In this document: one piece after another, positions 1-11,129 of the stretch
Layout of the letters: each line of letters opens with the position of its first letter
How positions within the stretch are numbered: position 1 is the first letter of the stretch
Assembly: GCA_013398955.1 (NCBI GenBank)
Contig: VWPU01002895.1
Coordinates: 41,655-105,654, forward strand
Length of the DNA stretch: 64,000 nucleotides
Source of the DNA: Callaeas wilsoni
Taxonomy: Eukaryota; Chordata; Aves; Passeriformes; Callaeidae
Reading direction: 5' to 3'
The notes under the pieces: model-generated
What the model was told of the DNA's origin: nothing
Seen by the model: only the letters and a program-made list of their open reading frames with translations
Database searches by the model: none
Translations under genes and position numbers: made by a program

Positions 1-932
1 ATGTTGTGGTTATTTTCAAACTGTGACAGGCGTAATTAGAATATTCCTGCTACAGAAGACAGTTCTTCACTAATTTGACTATATGCATATACATACATAG
101 AAATACGTGAGTAAGCTACAGTACCACCTGTACTGCATCAAACACAGAGGAGAAATGTACAACTAGAAATAATCATGTAAGATGCTGAGAAATTTATATG
201 GCATCAGTATTAACCATATTTTTTTAAATTCTGTATCTATAAAATGTTTGTGTATGACAAGTAGAAATGAAATATTATGTAAAAGCTTAAAAAAATAGTT
301 TTTTCTAGAATAAATATTAAATCATAACAGCTTTATCATGGCAATATATATTAATACATTCCTAATTTCATTTGGTATTCAAAGTTTTTTCTTACTTTTG
401 TATTAGGAAACTTCCTTCCATCATCTAAAAGAAAATACATCTGCAGATAAACAAAGAAGACTTTCCACTGTGAAAATCAAATTAATCCTCTATTCTTTAA
501 TTTTAAATCAGTAACAACAATCCAGCAGACAGCGGAATTGTGCCATGATAAGATAAATGTTGTTGCACAGACTATCTTATAATAGTGAAAATTTAAATGC
601 CAAGGTGGAAAAAGTTTTGCTAAGAGATGCATCTTAATGCAAGTAGAAGCTTGCTCTTTTCTCTCATGTCGTGTATGGTCTTTTTTGGGAAGAAATATAG
701 TTTTATGTCTTTTTAAGACCTTAAATGTTTTCAAGAATTTCCACCACAGTGGAATTGATCTCCTGAAGACACGAACCCCTCAAGATTTGAGTCAAACTTA
801 GGAATTTTTTTTATTGTTGTTAATCAGTAGCTGTAACTGGACAATTATGGTTAAACAATTGCAGTGTTAATGTTGTATTCTTGGCTAACATTCTTTTTCA
901 AGGAGAAGGGAAGACTCCCAAGATGAATGGGC
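1..932. other. AT-rich non-coding stretch
   Basis: Nothing recognisable is seen here. The only open frame (85 codons, minus strand, 477-734) has low complexity and no family resemblance, and fits chance in AT-rich DNA. Confidence 0.6.
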
Positions 933-1365
933 TGTCTTGATGAGAACCACCCGGAGTGAGGTCAGGACTGAGCAGTAACTGGGGGAGAGGTAATTCCAGC
1001 AGTGGGAGATCACAACAACCAACTCCTTGATGACCTGCTCCAGACAGACCTCAGAGTCAGATGGAGGGAAGACCTATGCCTGAGGACTAATTGGCATGAG
1101 AAGCGTGACATATAATGAGCAAATAGGGGGTTGAGTACTAACTGACGAAAAAGCTGTGGAAACTGTGACCAATGAATGTTGATGCCTTTGTTTGTTAAAA
1201 TGTATAAGTAGTGTAAAGTTTAGATGATCAAGGAGACAGCCTTTTGTGTGCTACCACCCAGCTGCCTCCTCTGCACACACTAGGATAAAACACAGAAATA
1301 TCTCACGTGGGTATATGAGTTGCTGCTGCACCAGGTAACAGGCCCGTGTTCAGGACAACAAAGGG
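933..1365 (+). mobile_element. Possible solo LTR of an endogenous retrovirus
   Basis: This block is less AT-rich than its surroundings and has a promoter-like arrangement on the plus strand: CCAAT at 1169-1173, then a TATAAG element at 1203-1208, then a CT-rich stretch with short direct motifs up to about 1290. That spacing matches an LTR U3 to R transition. A start at TGTCTTG (about 933) and an end at a CA near 1365 are guesses, and I could not find a matching target duplication. No gag, pol or env remnant flanks it, so if it is an LTR it is a solo copy. It could instead be unrelated unique DNA. Confidence 0.38.
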
Positions 1366-1947
1366 GCTCCTTTGAATTATGATGAAATGCATGTTAACAC
1401 TTCCAAAGGAATTTGATTGATCCAAACTTCGAAACAAAGTATGTTCTAGGTGATGAGAATAGTCTGAAAGATTTCCATGAATGCCGCTCATATCATTTGC
1501 CTCTGAGAAAACTTAGAAGACTGATTTGTCTAAGCTGCTCAACTGTAGCTTTGGAGAAAACACTTCTCTGTTCCATTGCAATTCTTCTTGCAATATTTTT
1601 AGTTAGTTTCTTTTTTCCCCACCCAACTCCTATGCAAGATGGTCATAAAAGCCTGCTTTTTCTACTGCTCATTTTGTGGAGATAGAAAGGTCTTGTGCAT
1701 AAGAAATGCATATTGACAAAGCTGTTTTTTAGAGAATACATAATATGATGAGTCATTTGCAATAGGCTCCAGTGGTTTGGAAGCAGTATGACATGACTAT
1801 CCAAAACAACAGTCTCCTGAAATGTTTCATTCAGTTCTACACAGGCAAGTAAAGAGCAGAAGTATAGCAGATTCCAGGAAGAGATTTAAAATCTCAAATT
1901 TTGGAAGACGAAATACATTTGCCCCTCTTTTTCACTCTTTCAGTTTT
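1366..1947. other. Non-coding stretch between two LTR-like blocks
   Basis: There is a 90-codon plus-strand frame at 1413-1685 with one hydrophobic run. It lacks a recognisable family, splice context or promoter, so I treat it as chance. Nothing else is seen. Confidence 0.5.
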
Positions 1948-1981
1948 ACAAGCTGTTGTGGTTTACAAGCTGTTGTGGTTT
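1948..1981. repeat. Perfect 17-bp tandem duplication at the LTR boundary
   Basis: The 17-mer ACAAGCTGTTGTGGTTT occurs at 1948-1964 and again, without a gap, at 1965-1981. Each copy holds the CAAGC target site plus the first bases of the adjoining LTR. The LTR end is therefore duplicated, so this happened after insertion. Confidence 0.95.
1966..1970. repeat. Left target-site duplication of the LTR (CAAGC)
   Basis: CAAGC lies immediately left of the TG end at 1971 and recurs at 3061-3065 immediately right of the CA end at 3060. A five-base duplication is the length typical of ERVL-type and several other endogenous retroviruses. Confidence 0.8.
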
Positions 1982-3060
1982 GACACTGGCCGAATGCCAG
2001 GCACCCATGAAGGCCACTCACTCACCCTCTCCTGCCACAGCTGGGAAGAGGAGAGAAAAAATTTAAACAAAGGCTTCATGAGTTGAGACGAGGACCAGGA
2101 AAAAAAACACTCCAAGGGAAAAACAGGCTCACTTAGAGCTACAAAATGAGTTTGTTACTAACAAAATCAGAGGAGGATAATGAGAAGTAAAACAAAATCT
2201 TAAAACTAACTTTTCTTCTACCAACCCCTCCCTCCTGCCCCCTGAAAGCACAAGGAGACAGCAAGTGGGGGTTTTGGTTAGCTCATCACCTGAGATTTTT
2301 TTTCCACTGCTCAGGGAGAGGAGACCTTTCCCTGCTATGCTGTGGGCTCTCTCCCATTGGAGAAAGTTCTCTGTGAACTTCGCCAGCTTGGCTCCAAATC
2401 TCACGAGCAGCAGTCATCCCAGAACTGCTGCAATGTGAGTCCATCCCATGGGCACACAGTCCTGCCAAAACTGCTGCCCGGGTGTCTCTCTCTCCACGGG
2501 GTGCAGTCCTCCAAGGACAGGCTCTCCAGCCTGGAAGCAGGGCCCTCTCTCTCCTCCGGGTCTCCCACTGGATCCCAGCCTCCTCCAGGCATCCAACCGC
2601 GCCGGAATGGGCACCTCTCCCACGGGCTGCGGGTGGATCTCTGCATTCCCCGTGGATCCCCAGGGCTGCAGGGGCACAGCTGCTTCACCATGGTCTTCAT
2701 CACGGCCTGCAGAGGAATCTCGGCTCTGGCGCCTGGAGCACCTCCTGTCCGTCCTTCTCCACTTACCTTGGTGTCTCCATGTTGTTTTCCCTCACATGTT
2801 CTCACCTCCTCCTCTTCTCTGCATAGAAAAAACAGTGTCCTACTTTGTTTTGATTTTCTTCTCAAGCCTGTTATCACAGAGGCGTTACCAGCCTCTCCCA
2901 TTGGCCCAGCCTTGGCCAGCAGCATGTCCATCTTCGGAGCCCTCATGGATTGGCTCTGCCAGACATGGTGGAAGCTTCCAGCAGCTTCTCACAGAAGCCA
3001 CCTCTCTGCCACCCCTCCCCTCCCTCCCCTACCAAAAAATAGGTTCTGCAAAACAACGCA
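1971..3060 (-). mobile_element. Solo LTR of an avian endogenous retrovirus, about 1.09 kb
   Basis: A long GC-rich block starting TGTTGTGGTTTGAC and ending AACAACGCA, bounded by a perfect 5-bp direct repeat. I recognise the text as a common bird LTR. The segment near 1978-2010, the internal short repeats on the theme of proline/serine-rich frames (2400-2700) and the segment near 2870-3000 all match it, in reverse orientation. The element therefore reads on the minus strand. The overlapping long frames of 246, 224, 181 and 114 codons on both strands are open only because the LTR is GC-rich and contains diverged internal repeats. They are not genes. No retroviral coding sequence flanks the block, so it is a solo LTR formed by recombination between two LTRs. 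Family name (ERVL-like) is inferred from target-site length and general resemblance. Confidence 0.85.
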
Positions 3061-3065
3061 CAAGC
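3061..3065. repeat. Right target-site duplication of the LTR (CAAGC)
   Basis: Identical to the five bases at 1966-1970. Together they fix the insertion boundaries exactly. Confidence 0.8.
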
Positions 3066-3387
3066 CTTTGTTTTGGACTTAGTTGGTGCAGTGCAGCCCT
3101 CAGATTTGTAATGCTTTCTTGACTCCCTGTATAAGCGAGTACTGTTGTTATGACATCGTGTTTGTCAACAGTCCATCCTTATAGTACACCAAAAATGGCA
3201 AAATACTGATAACGCATTGTGTAGTATGTTCACTTAGTTATCCACTAAAATCACACTTAATATTAGCCAGATTTCTGCTTAAATAATCACCCATGCCTAT
3301 GCACTACATCCTTGTCGAACTAAACATATATGAATCTTGAAGTTCTGCCAGTTAAAGCAAGATTTTATTTCCACAAGGTCTGAAGAT

Positions 3388-3431
3388 TTGGTTTTGGTTT
3401 TGGTTTTTGATTGGTTGGTTGGTGGGGGGGG
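3388..3431. repeat. G/T-rich simple repeat
   Basis: Degenerate GGTTTT and GGTT units followed by eight consecutive G residues. Low-complexity DNA with no other signal. Confidence 0.8.
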
Positions 3432-4824
3432 AGAGAAGAGTGTTTCTGTAAAAATAATAGCTGTTTAGCAAAAACATTTAAAGGGATACTTGTATTTTAT
3501 TGCATTTTTATTTCAACAATCAACACTAAATGTAAAAAATCTTTCTATTAAGATTCCATATGCATGCTGAATAAAAGCTTTTCTTTTTATTGGCTAACAT
3601 ACTTGGTCAACTTTCATTACATTTTGGAATTCAGTGCTATTTCACAGGATTATTTGGAGAAATAGCATATAGTAGGAGCCAAGGAGATTTCTAGGTCAGT
3701 AGAAGACAATTTCAGTCATTTATTCTGCTCTTAATATCTGACGATAGCAATCGGTTTTTACACTGTCATGGAAATGAATCGCAAAACATGCCTCTAAGAA
3801 GTTGCTATGTGTAATGTGGCATCTGCTATTCCAAACATGGTTTTTATTGACTGTTGAAGCTAATATATTTGATGCATAAAACCCACATAAAATGCACGTA
3901 AAATAGCTGCACTCCCAATTATGTCCATGGGCTGCTGTAGCACCTCATTCCCTCCATTTTCTATAGAAGAACAGATATTTTGGTTGTTTTCACGTTTTTT
4001 TTTTTTAATACATTACTCATTCACAAACTGTTTTACTCAACATAATACTGGTAATTTTTAAGCTCATCTTCTGTGAAATTCTACATATCCTACTTTTCTA
4101 ATCTGTCAGGAGTTTTTATTGTATCATTCTGGGATACTCTGTGCAGATATTGTTCTCTTGCCGGTTTTATTCTTAATCTGCAAGTCCTACCTCCAGATAA
4201 AGTTCTTTTAGGACTTAAAAATTAAACAGTTCTGTTCTGTGAAATAAAAAGCAATCAGGTGTTATGAGGCCAAAAGTAAAAGATTATAAAATGAACTGTT
4301 AACACATGCAGTGCTGACAAATTTGAAATTGCCTAGTAGGAAATTTCAAGAACTGAATAAGTGGACTTTTCTCAGAACACTGTGCCAGAAGGACAGAAGT
4401 GGTAAACATTATTGCCATGTCTATTCCTTCCATCCCTAGAATGGTCTTTAGCACTTCATGAACTCCTATTGGACACTGAACAGGTCTAGTGATTAAAAAA
4501 GAGTGCTAAAGGAAAACTAGATTTCAAGTAAAAGTTTCACAGTAAGAGTTTCAAGTAAAGCTGCATATTGAGGTACTTTATTACCTGTTATGATAACCTA
4601 GGTGGAAATATGACAAGTTTGTTCTCATTAGAAACAATGCAAAAATATTAGATATATTTATAATGATTTGGTATAACTAGAAGGTTATATTAGATCAAGG
4701 CACAAAACGAGGACAAAAGCTACAAGCACCAGGAGGCAAAACACAAATAATGTTACAACCAGGCACAGATCTAATATTTAAATAAATAACTGGGAGAATC
4801 AAGAAAATAACAAGATGTAACTAG

Positions 4825-4875
4825 AAGACTAGAAAAGATGAGCTACGAAGAAAGGCTGACCTATGAATGATGTTG
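4825..4875 (+). mobile_element. Faint CR1-like fragment
   Basis: The phrase GAGCTACGAAGAAAGGCTGA resembles the CR1 segment in which a 'tatgaggaaaggctgag' motif precedes the 3' UTR (compare 24376-24391). Flanking sequence cannot be aligned by eye, so this may be coincidence. Confidence 0.28.
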
Positions 4876-5367
4876 GTTTTGAAATTTTGTTACACTGTGC
4901 TGATAAATCTCATCTGGAAAAGTTATTTTTAATTTTGGTAAACGAATGTTTTAAAACTTTCTTGTGCTCTTTAGCAGCTCAGGGAGATTTTTTCTAGATG
5001 ATTCTTGGTTTAACAACAAATGTGAACTTTAAAAATATAAATCTTGTTTGTTTTCAAAAATATTTGATAGAAAAGATTTTTGAAAATTTATTACATTATC
5101 ATCTACTTAGCATTTAAATATTTGCATTCTTAAGGTAAGATAGAGCAGTGTAGAAATAGTTTGTGGCAGAAATTCAACAGCTAAAAAAATGGGTTTTTTA
5201 TGTCTTCAAATGGTTTTCTGAGGGAAAATTAATCTCATGCTGTGTGCTTCAGTGCACTACAAACCATGGACTGAGAAGCAATCACAGTACCAAAGCTAGC
5301 TTTCAAGGTTCTAGTGCCTTACAAGTGCCCACTTTGGCTCACTTACTTTACAGTTCTTGACAAATAA

Positions 5368-6091
5368 TGTCACAATGGATGCCAGAGGGCCTCCAGTGCC
5401 TTTTCCCTTCCAGCTTGTGACAGCAATGAAAGTAGTTGGGTCTTCAGCCATATACACCTACTGTCTCCCTTGCAATTGTCTCTGAAGGGCAATATTTGTC
5501 CTAAGAACACCAAGTCAGACTTGTCCAAAGATAAGACAACCGGTCTTCCATTACAATTACATTTATTGCCAACACAGTATCTAAATTTTGCCAATGCAGT
5601 ATACAATACAAGCGGTTCTGAAGGGTTATGATATTAGGCAGATTCTGCTAGATATGCACTGGTTTACAATCTTTGGCCTTGCAGAATGCACAATTACAAA
5701 GCAGAAAAGGACCTATGGATCTACTTTAAGATTTTATCTCTCTATGTGAATCTTAGATCTTAGCCGGGGCCTCCATCCAGAAGGTGCCTGCATTTTGCTG
5801 AGTTGGCGCAGTCAGCCCAGTCTTCAGCAGCATTTTATACCCTTTTGCTGGCTAATGTAACAAAGCCAATCCAAATCATCATGGCTCACACGTCTGTGGA
5901 ATGAAAGCATTGAGAAAGTTCTTCCTGCAATTCCTACCTTGTGTTCTTATCTTTGGACAAAACATGTTGCCCATCGGTGGAACTCGAAGGGTGGAGGGTG
6001 TGTGAAGGAGGGGAGAACGCGTGCAAAGGCCTGCTACCATTACATGATCAAATTTGTAGTCCATAGCCACTCTCAAGACCTTTGACAGACA
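5368..6091 (-). mobile_element. Probable endogenous retrovirus LTR, minus strand
   Basis: Read on the minus strand, this block has an LTR-like order of signals. An inverted CCAAT box (CCAAT on plus at 5866-5870, so ATTGG on minus) is followed about 25-30 bp later by a GGTATAAAA-type TATA box (plus-strand complement at about 5833-5842). An AATAAA polyadenylation signal comes about 270 bp further (complement TTTATT at 5562-5567). The upstream part is relatively CpG-bearing (ACGCGT near 6018), unlike its AT-rich neighbours. Plausible TG and CA ends are at 5368 and 6091, but no clear target duplication is seen, so the limits are approximate. No retroviral genes adjoin it. The alternative is an unrelated cellular promoter, which is less likely given the polyadenylation signal and the lack of any exon. 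Confidence 0.5.
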
Positions 6092-7879
6092 TTGTTAACT
6101 TAGTGATTGATTGCAGCCAGAAACTCAAAAAAATGAGCAAATATGGCACTTCAGAAGCATGGAGCATCATATGCAACAGTGCAGCCTGTAAGACAGTGAT
6201 ATATACATGCTTCTGACCATGCTGTGGATTTTTCTAATTGAAATTACATAGCTTGTGACCAAGGAGAAGAAATCATTCTCCAGAGATTATATACTGTTTG
6301 TTTTTTCTACCCAATTTTATTAAAGTTTTGCTTGCAAGATCTAATTATTTCTTAATGTATGAATACAGATCTCTTCAGCAATGGATAGACGTATACAAAT
6401 GTGTACAAGGCACTTAACTGAGAGAATGTTTTCATTTGATTGATAATTTGTTTGTTTATTTTTGTCAAGTGAGATCTAATTTGAATGAAAATAATTGAAG
6501 GAGAATACTAAATAAGTATATACAAGGTTGAATTATTAGGGTAACACTTTCATTGAAAAATATAGATTTTTCTCTTTCACATATGCAGAAACACATGCAT
6601 CAAGGCAGAGATTTTGATTGATAATAGGTCAGTGTGTGCATGTGCCGGAAAGGAAAGGCAATTGGCAAAGAACTTTTGGCTGTTTTTTGTCCTGCAATAA
6701 TTGATAATTAGTGGCATGGTTTCCAAAAAATTCAGTCATACCATTAAGGTTTATTTCTCATTGGCCAGTAAAATAAATTGGAACACATTTCATGTCATTG
6801 TTCTACAGACTATTCACTCATACATTATCCATTTATTCCTACTCTTTGGAGATTTAGTCACAACATTACAGTGACACAGACAAAAACAGAAAACCCTCTC
6901 AATGTGAAATTATGTGTCTGAACAAAACAGAGAAGGCAGGCTATTAAACAAAATATCACATAATAATTAAAAGTATTTTGATTGTAGTGGAAAGGATGAC
7001 ACAAGACATGACAATTCTGATTTCTTATAAGAACCCTTTAAGATGGTGGCTCACCAATAAAGCTATATTTATGGCCTTTGTGTCAAAGACCTGGAATGAT
7101 ATTTAAAATAAAAATAAAGGAACATTAATTAATCAGATATTAATAAAATTTCCTGAGTGTGAATGTTATATTTTAAGATAAGAATTTTTAAGTAGATGAG
7201 TTTGTGAGTTTCATTATTTTTGTATTTGGACCAAAAGTTGAGCTTAAAGTACCTCATTTGCACAACTTACATGACAGCAGTTTCTCATCTTCTTTGCAAA
7301 GTAAAATGTATCAGTGGTTCTTCAACTTGATCTTCAACTCTCTCTATGCTATGTGGCCTATATCATCTATAATTTTGTGTAAAAGTTATTAGAGGTACAT
7401 TCTTGTCTATTCCTTTTGGTATTTGCATTTCAATCCTACCAAGTTGTCTAATCTTTTCCTATGTTTTTGACGTTGGATTTTCTCTCTTCACAGAGTCCAG
7501 TCTAAACATTTGCAAGCTCATTATTCACTGTAAAAACAAAATAATTATTTTCTCTTTAACATAATTCCATATTTCAGTAAGTGCTACATCATTCTAACTT
7601 TGTGGAATTTGGTGAATAACAATTATGCCTTCAGCTGTATCACTGCTTTCATGATTTTGTTAAAATATTTTGTTTCATGGCTCCTCAGTGGGATTGCACG
7701 TGTTTCCAGGTAGACTGATGAACTGAGAAGCTTGTTAGAGATAAACTGAAGAATATTATTGGCAAGTAGTGGGATTTCCCCTACTTATGCAAGTGTAATT
7801 GCTACAGGTGATAGATATTTTCTCCCTCAAACTAGTCAAAGGGGAAAATTAGCAGTTATTATTGCTGAAGGTGACAAAG
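6092..7879. other. AT-rich non-coding stretch
   Basis: No coding signal, repeat or RNA gene is recognisable. The single frame at 7204-7392 (62 codons) is unremarkable. Confidence 0.6.
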
Positions 7880-8095
7880 AATCATAGACTCTTAGAGTAT
7901 CCTCAGGTGGAAGAGACTCACAAAGATCATGGAAATTCAACTCCTGTCCCTGTACTGGACAGCACCATGTGCCCAAAAGCATCATCCAAATAAGCAGAGA
8001 TGTTCATTGAGACTCACTTTAAGGCAAAGCAGGAGACCCTGAAGTGAATGAAGGCCCTGACTGCTTCACTGTTGTGTTTTATTTCAAACCTCCAT
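7880..8095 (-). mobile_element. CR1 LINE 3'-end remnant, minus strand
   Basis: Starts with AATCATAGACTCTTAGAGTAT, a decayed form of the inverted CR1 tail. It continues into a phrase on cutting a small debt of similarity to the CR1 3' UTR: 'ggaagagactcacaaagatcat', then 'caactcctg', then 'caccatgtgcc'. Similarity fades after about 7990 and partly resumes near 8070-8095, suggesting an internal deletion. The copy is severely 5' truncated, as usual for CR1, and has no coding capacity. Subfamily cannot be assigned by eye. Confidence 0.75.
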
Positions 8096-9944
8096 GTAGA
8101 AAAGACATGAAAAAGAATAATCACATTTAGCGTAAAAGAGAACAGATCATTGTTGTTCCATGTTCTGCAGAACTAGTATGGTTACTAGAACTTCTTCCTT
8201 CATAGCAACATAATTTTTTTATACACACTTGTACTGTGGTGCTGAGCATGGATTCAATCCTGAGAAACCTTTGGTACTGCAAACCTATTTATATTGCTGT
8301 AGGCATCAGTTACGTTTGTTGTTTCAATTCTTTGGTATGAGTAGAATTTCTGGTGCAAATGTTCTTGGAAGTGTTTTTAAATAATGCTACCAAAACAACA
8401 TGGAAACATATCTTTGGTTCTGGCACTCTCCACTACAAAACTGTAGAACTATCAGTGAAAATGTTTCCTCCACAGTTGCTTCTATTAAGAAATTATCATA
8501 CAGGAAGTACGTGAGGGTGGTGATAGAAAAGGTAAAGATGTAAAAACTGTGCAATCTGTGGGTATCTTGCCTTCTTGCTATCAAGCAGCAGACATTTCAG
8601 ATTCAGAGTCCAGCCACTGGCCACTGGCTGAAGATTTGTTAAGTGTGCCTATACCTAAAAAGAAAAAACCTTCTTTCCAACAATAGACAATTAATGTCTG
8701 AAATGCTATTTTTCATATGTTTTCCAATCTTTTAATCAAATTTTTATTATTACTTCTTAGATTTCACTTCCTTCCACATACTATTTCGTATATATATCCC
8801 AAAACAGCTGGTATGGTTGTGAAAATGAGTTTGTCTTCTCACTCATGTGGCTGTTAATAGACAAAAACCAGAGGAGATAAAGGGTACCATGATCATAGGA
8901 ATGATATTCAAACACATATATACTTGAAGTTTTATTTTGATCTCTATGAAAAACATAAGTACTCATGCTGTGAATTTGTGCCTGATTTTACCAACAGCTT
9001 GGACAAACACAGACAGGGAAGTAATTTTTGTAATTGTTGCTGGAAGTCACCCCAGATTGGGGTACATAACTTAAGTAGTAAAAGTACATAACACTCACTA
9101 GAATTTTAGTATATAGTAATTTGCTTTGGTTCTTCATAAAAGCATGACTCACAAGAGCACAATCACTCATCCATAAGGCATCACGTTCTGTTACCCCTGA
9201 GGTTTGTGAGTCTAGATACATTCTAAAAATGTAAATATGTTGCTCACAGAGTTCAAGCTCTGTGCCCTCTGTATGTGGATTAAGTCCCATTGATAAGTAG
9301 GTAGAAACATATGCAGCTAAAAAACACCAGTGATTAAATACTAATATAAATTGTGAGAAAACACAGTTTCAAATGGAGTCATCTTGGTTTTTAACTGCAT
9401 AAAGTCAGCTTCAGCAGGCTATCTGACAAGATCTTTTTTTTTTCCTCTTTGGATCATGCAAAATGTCTTTTTACTGCCTGAATTTGGATCATATATTTTG
9501 TCATTTTACCTGGAGAAATTTTGCTTTCTCAGATGACCAAAAATTCTTCACTGTTGGAGTGTCTAGATAATATTTCTTTGTAAGAAAAAACTTTTAAAAA
9601 TTAAATACTTGTTTATGTTTGTAAGACTCCAAAACTAAACTCGTGTTAGATCATTATTTCCCACTGAGTATTCTTATTCAGAAGACCTTTTTATTTTAAA
9701 GGATCTTTCATCAAATTGAATTGCATCCTAAGTGTAAAGTGCACTTACATAACTGAAGTACTAGACACATAGCTTAAAAAAAATTTAATTTGTTTTTCTT
9801 AATTTATAACGTGTGTACTTTACCATTTCCTAAACACAGCTAAGCAATATTCTGTTGACACCATATTTGTTCTGCCAGTAAGCTTACTGTCAAACATTTG
9901 TAAAGAGACACTTGCAAGTAATGAGATTTCATTATTAAAGCTCT

Positions 9945-9946
<2 letters not shown>
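8096..9946. other. AT-rich non-coding stretch
   Basis: No feature recognised. Minus-strand frames at 8387-8584, 8781-8966 and 8988-9290 show no family resemblance and no splice context. Confidence 0.6.

Positions 9947-9986
<40 letters not shown>
9947..9986. repeat. Uninterrupted run of 40 T
   Basis: Forty consecutive T residues. Such a tract can be a nucleosome-excluding element, the inverted poly(A) tail of a retrocopied transcript, or simple slippage. I see no processed pseudogene beside it on the minus strand. A 16-bp near-palindrome follows 10 bp downstream (9997-10012). The exact length may be affected by sequencing error. Confidence 0.95.
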
Positions 9987-9987
<1 letters not shown>

Positions 9988-11129
9988 TGCTGAGAGGTAT
10001 TGTCTACAATACATGGAAACCTGAAAATGCTTATTTATGTATGAGGTAATTATATTCATGTCAGCAATCCCATTGAGTTAATGAGATTATTACAAGAGAA
10101 AAGTTGCTCCTCTTTTGGTGTTTTCAGAATTAGACCATGTATTCTGTTTCTATGTTTTCAAAATCTTAGAAGCTGTTTAAGCAGCTCTTTTCCCCCTAGA
10201 TTTGCTCAATCCTAATTGTTAGACCTATGTTACTGACTAGTGATATCCAAGCCCTTTAAGCAGCTTTAAAGATCTAAGCCTAATATACTTGATAGATGCC
10301 TATGCTAATGTCATCACTTTCCCCGGTCTCTGTGCTGATTTTCATAAGCATTTCTAATCAGTATGACAGAACAATATGATTTCTTATTTTCAATCTCAGG
10401 AGTTCTTAGCCTGTCTCATATGTGGTCTCGCATTGTAAAACATAAAAACCCCACGCGATTATCTCCCTTCTTTCACAGAGGGTGTTTCCTGTATGTGAAT
10501 GATTTATTTTCTTAGGCTGCTGCTGACAGACGTGGGATTGTGTGGCTCCTGCTGTGATCCAATACAGGTTTTTTTATTCTCTTACGTTTTAAGGAGGCCT
10601 TCAATTTCTGAATTGATCTGAAATGTTGTGTTCCTTTTGTTGTCTGGATACACAATCAGCAAAATACACCTTAATTATGAATTCGAGGTGAAATTACTTC
10701 AAAATAAATTTGCAAATTGGAAATAATAACCAGCATTCTTCTATTACTGTACTGAGGAAGATCTATGCTTCAAATACCCACAGGAACTCTGAAAATGATG
10801 CTTTTATTACTGGTGATAAAATAGTGGGCTTTCTCCCCATGCAGAAATTTTGCACATGATTGCAAGCTTATACGACCGATAAGAGAATGATGTCTCACAA
10901 TGATACATTAGCTTGCATCCCTCAATGCTTTAAAGATCAATGTTGGCTGCTCTCTTATTTACTGCTTACAGATAGACACTTTGGTATTTTATGTTGTCTT
11001 ACCCTCTGAGAGCACAGAACTCCTTTCCCGTTTTCCCTTCACCAGCAAAGTCTCCCAAGCGTTTTTTCTAAAGGCAAGTTTCAAAAATAACGATCAACAA
11101 TGGAAAAGATCCTGTTTATGAGTCATGTG
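9987..11129. other. AT-rich non-coding stretch
   Basis: Nothing recognisable except the short palindrome at 9997-10012 described in the findings. Confidence 0.6.

Larger units (their letters stand above)
3066..5367. other. AT-rich non-coding stretch
   Basis: Mostly featureless. A GGTTTT/GGTT-rich simple run ending in a G tract lies at about 3388-3431. A direct repeat of AGTTTCAAGTAAA occurs near 4523-4560. A faint CR1-like phrase lies near 4830-4870 and is listed separately. No gene is seen. Confidence 0.6.

Noticed and set aside
2401..2946. Minus-strand frame of 181 codons
   Set aside because: It is inside the same LTR, in the element's own orientation, but LTRs of this type are non-coding and the peptide matches no retroviral protein that I recognise.
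2342..3122. Plus-strand frames of 246, 224 and 114 codons
   Set aside because: They lie wholly or mostly inside the LTR at 1971-3060. All reflect GC-rich LTR sequence that is open in several frames and on both strands.
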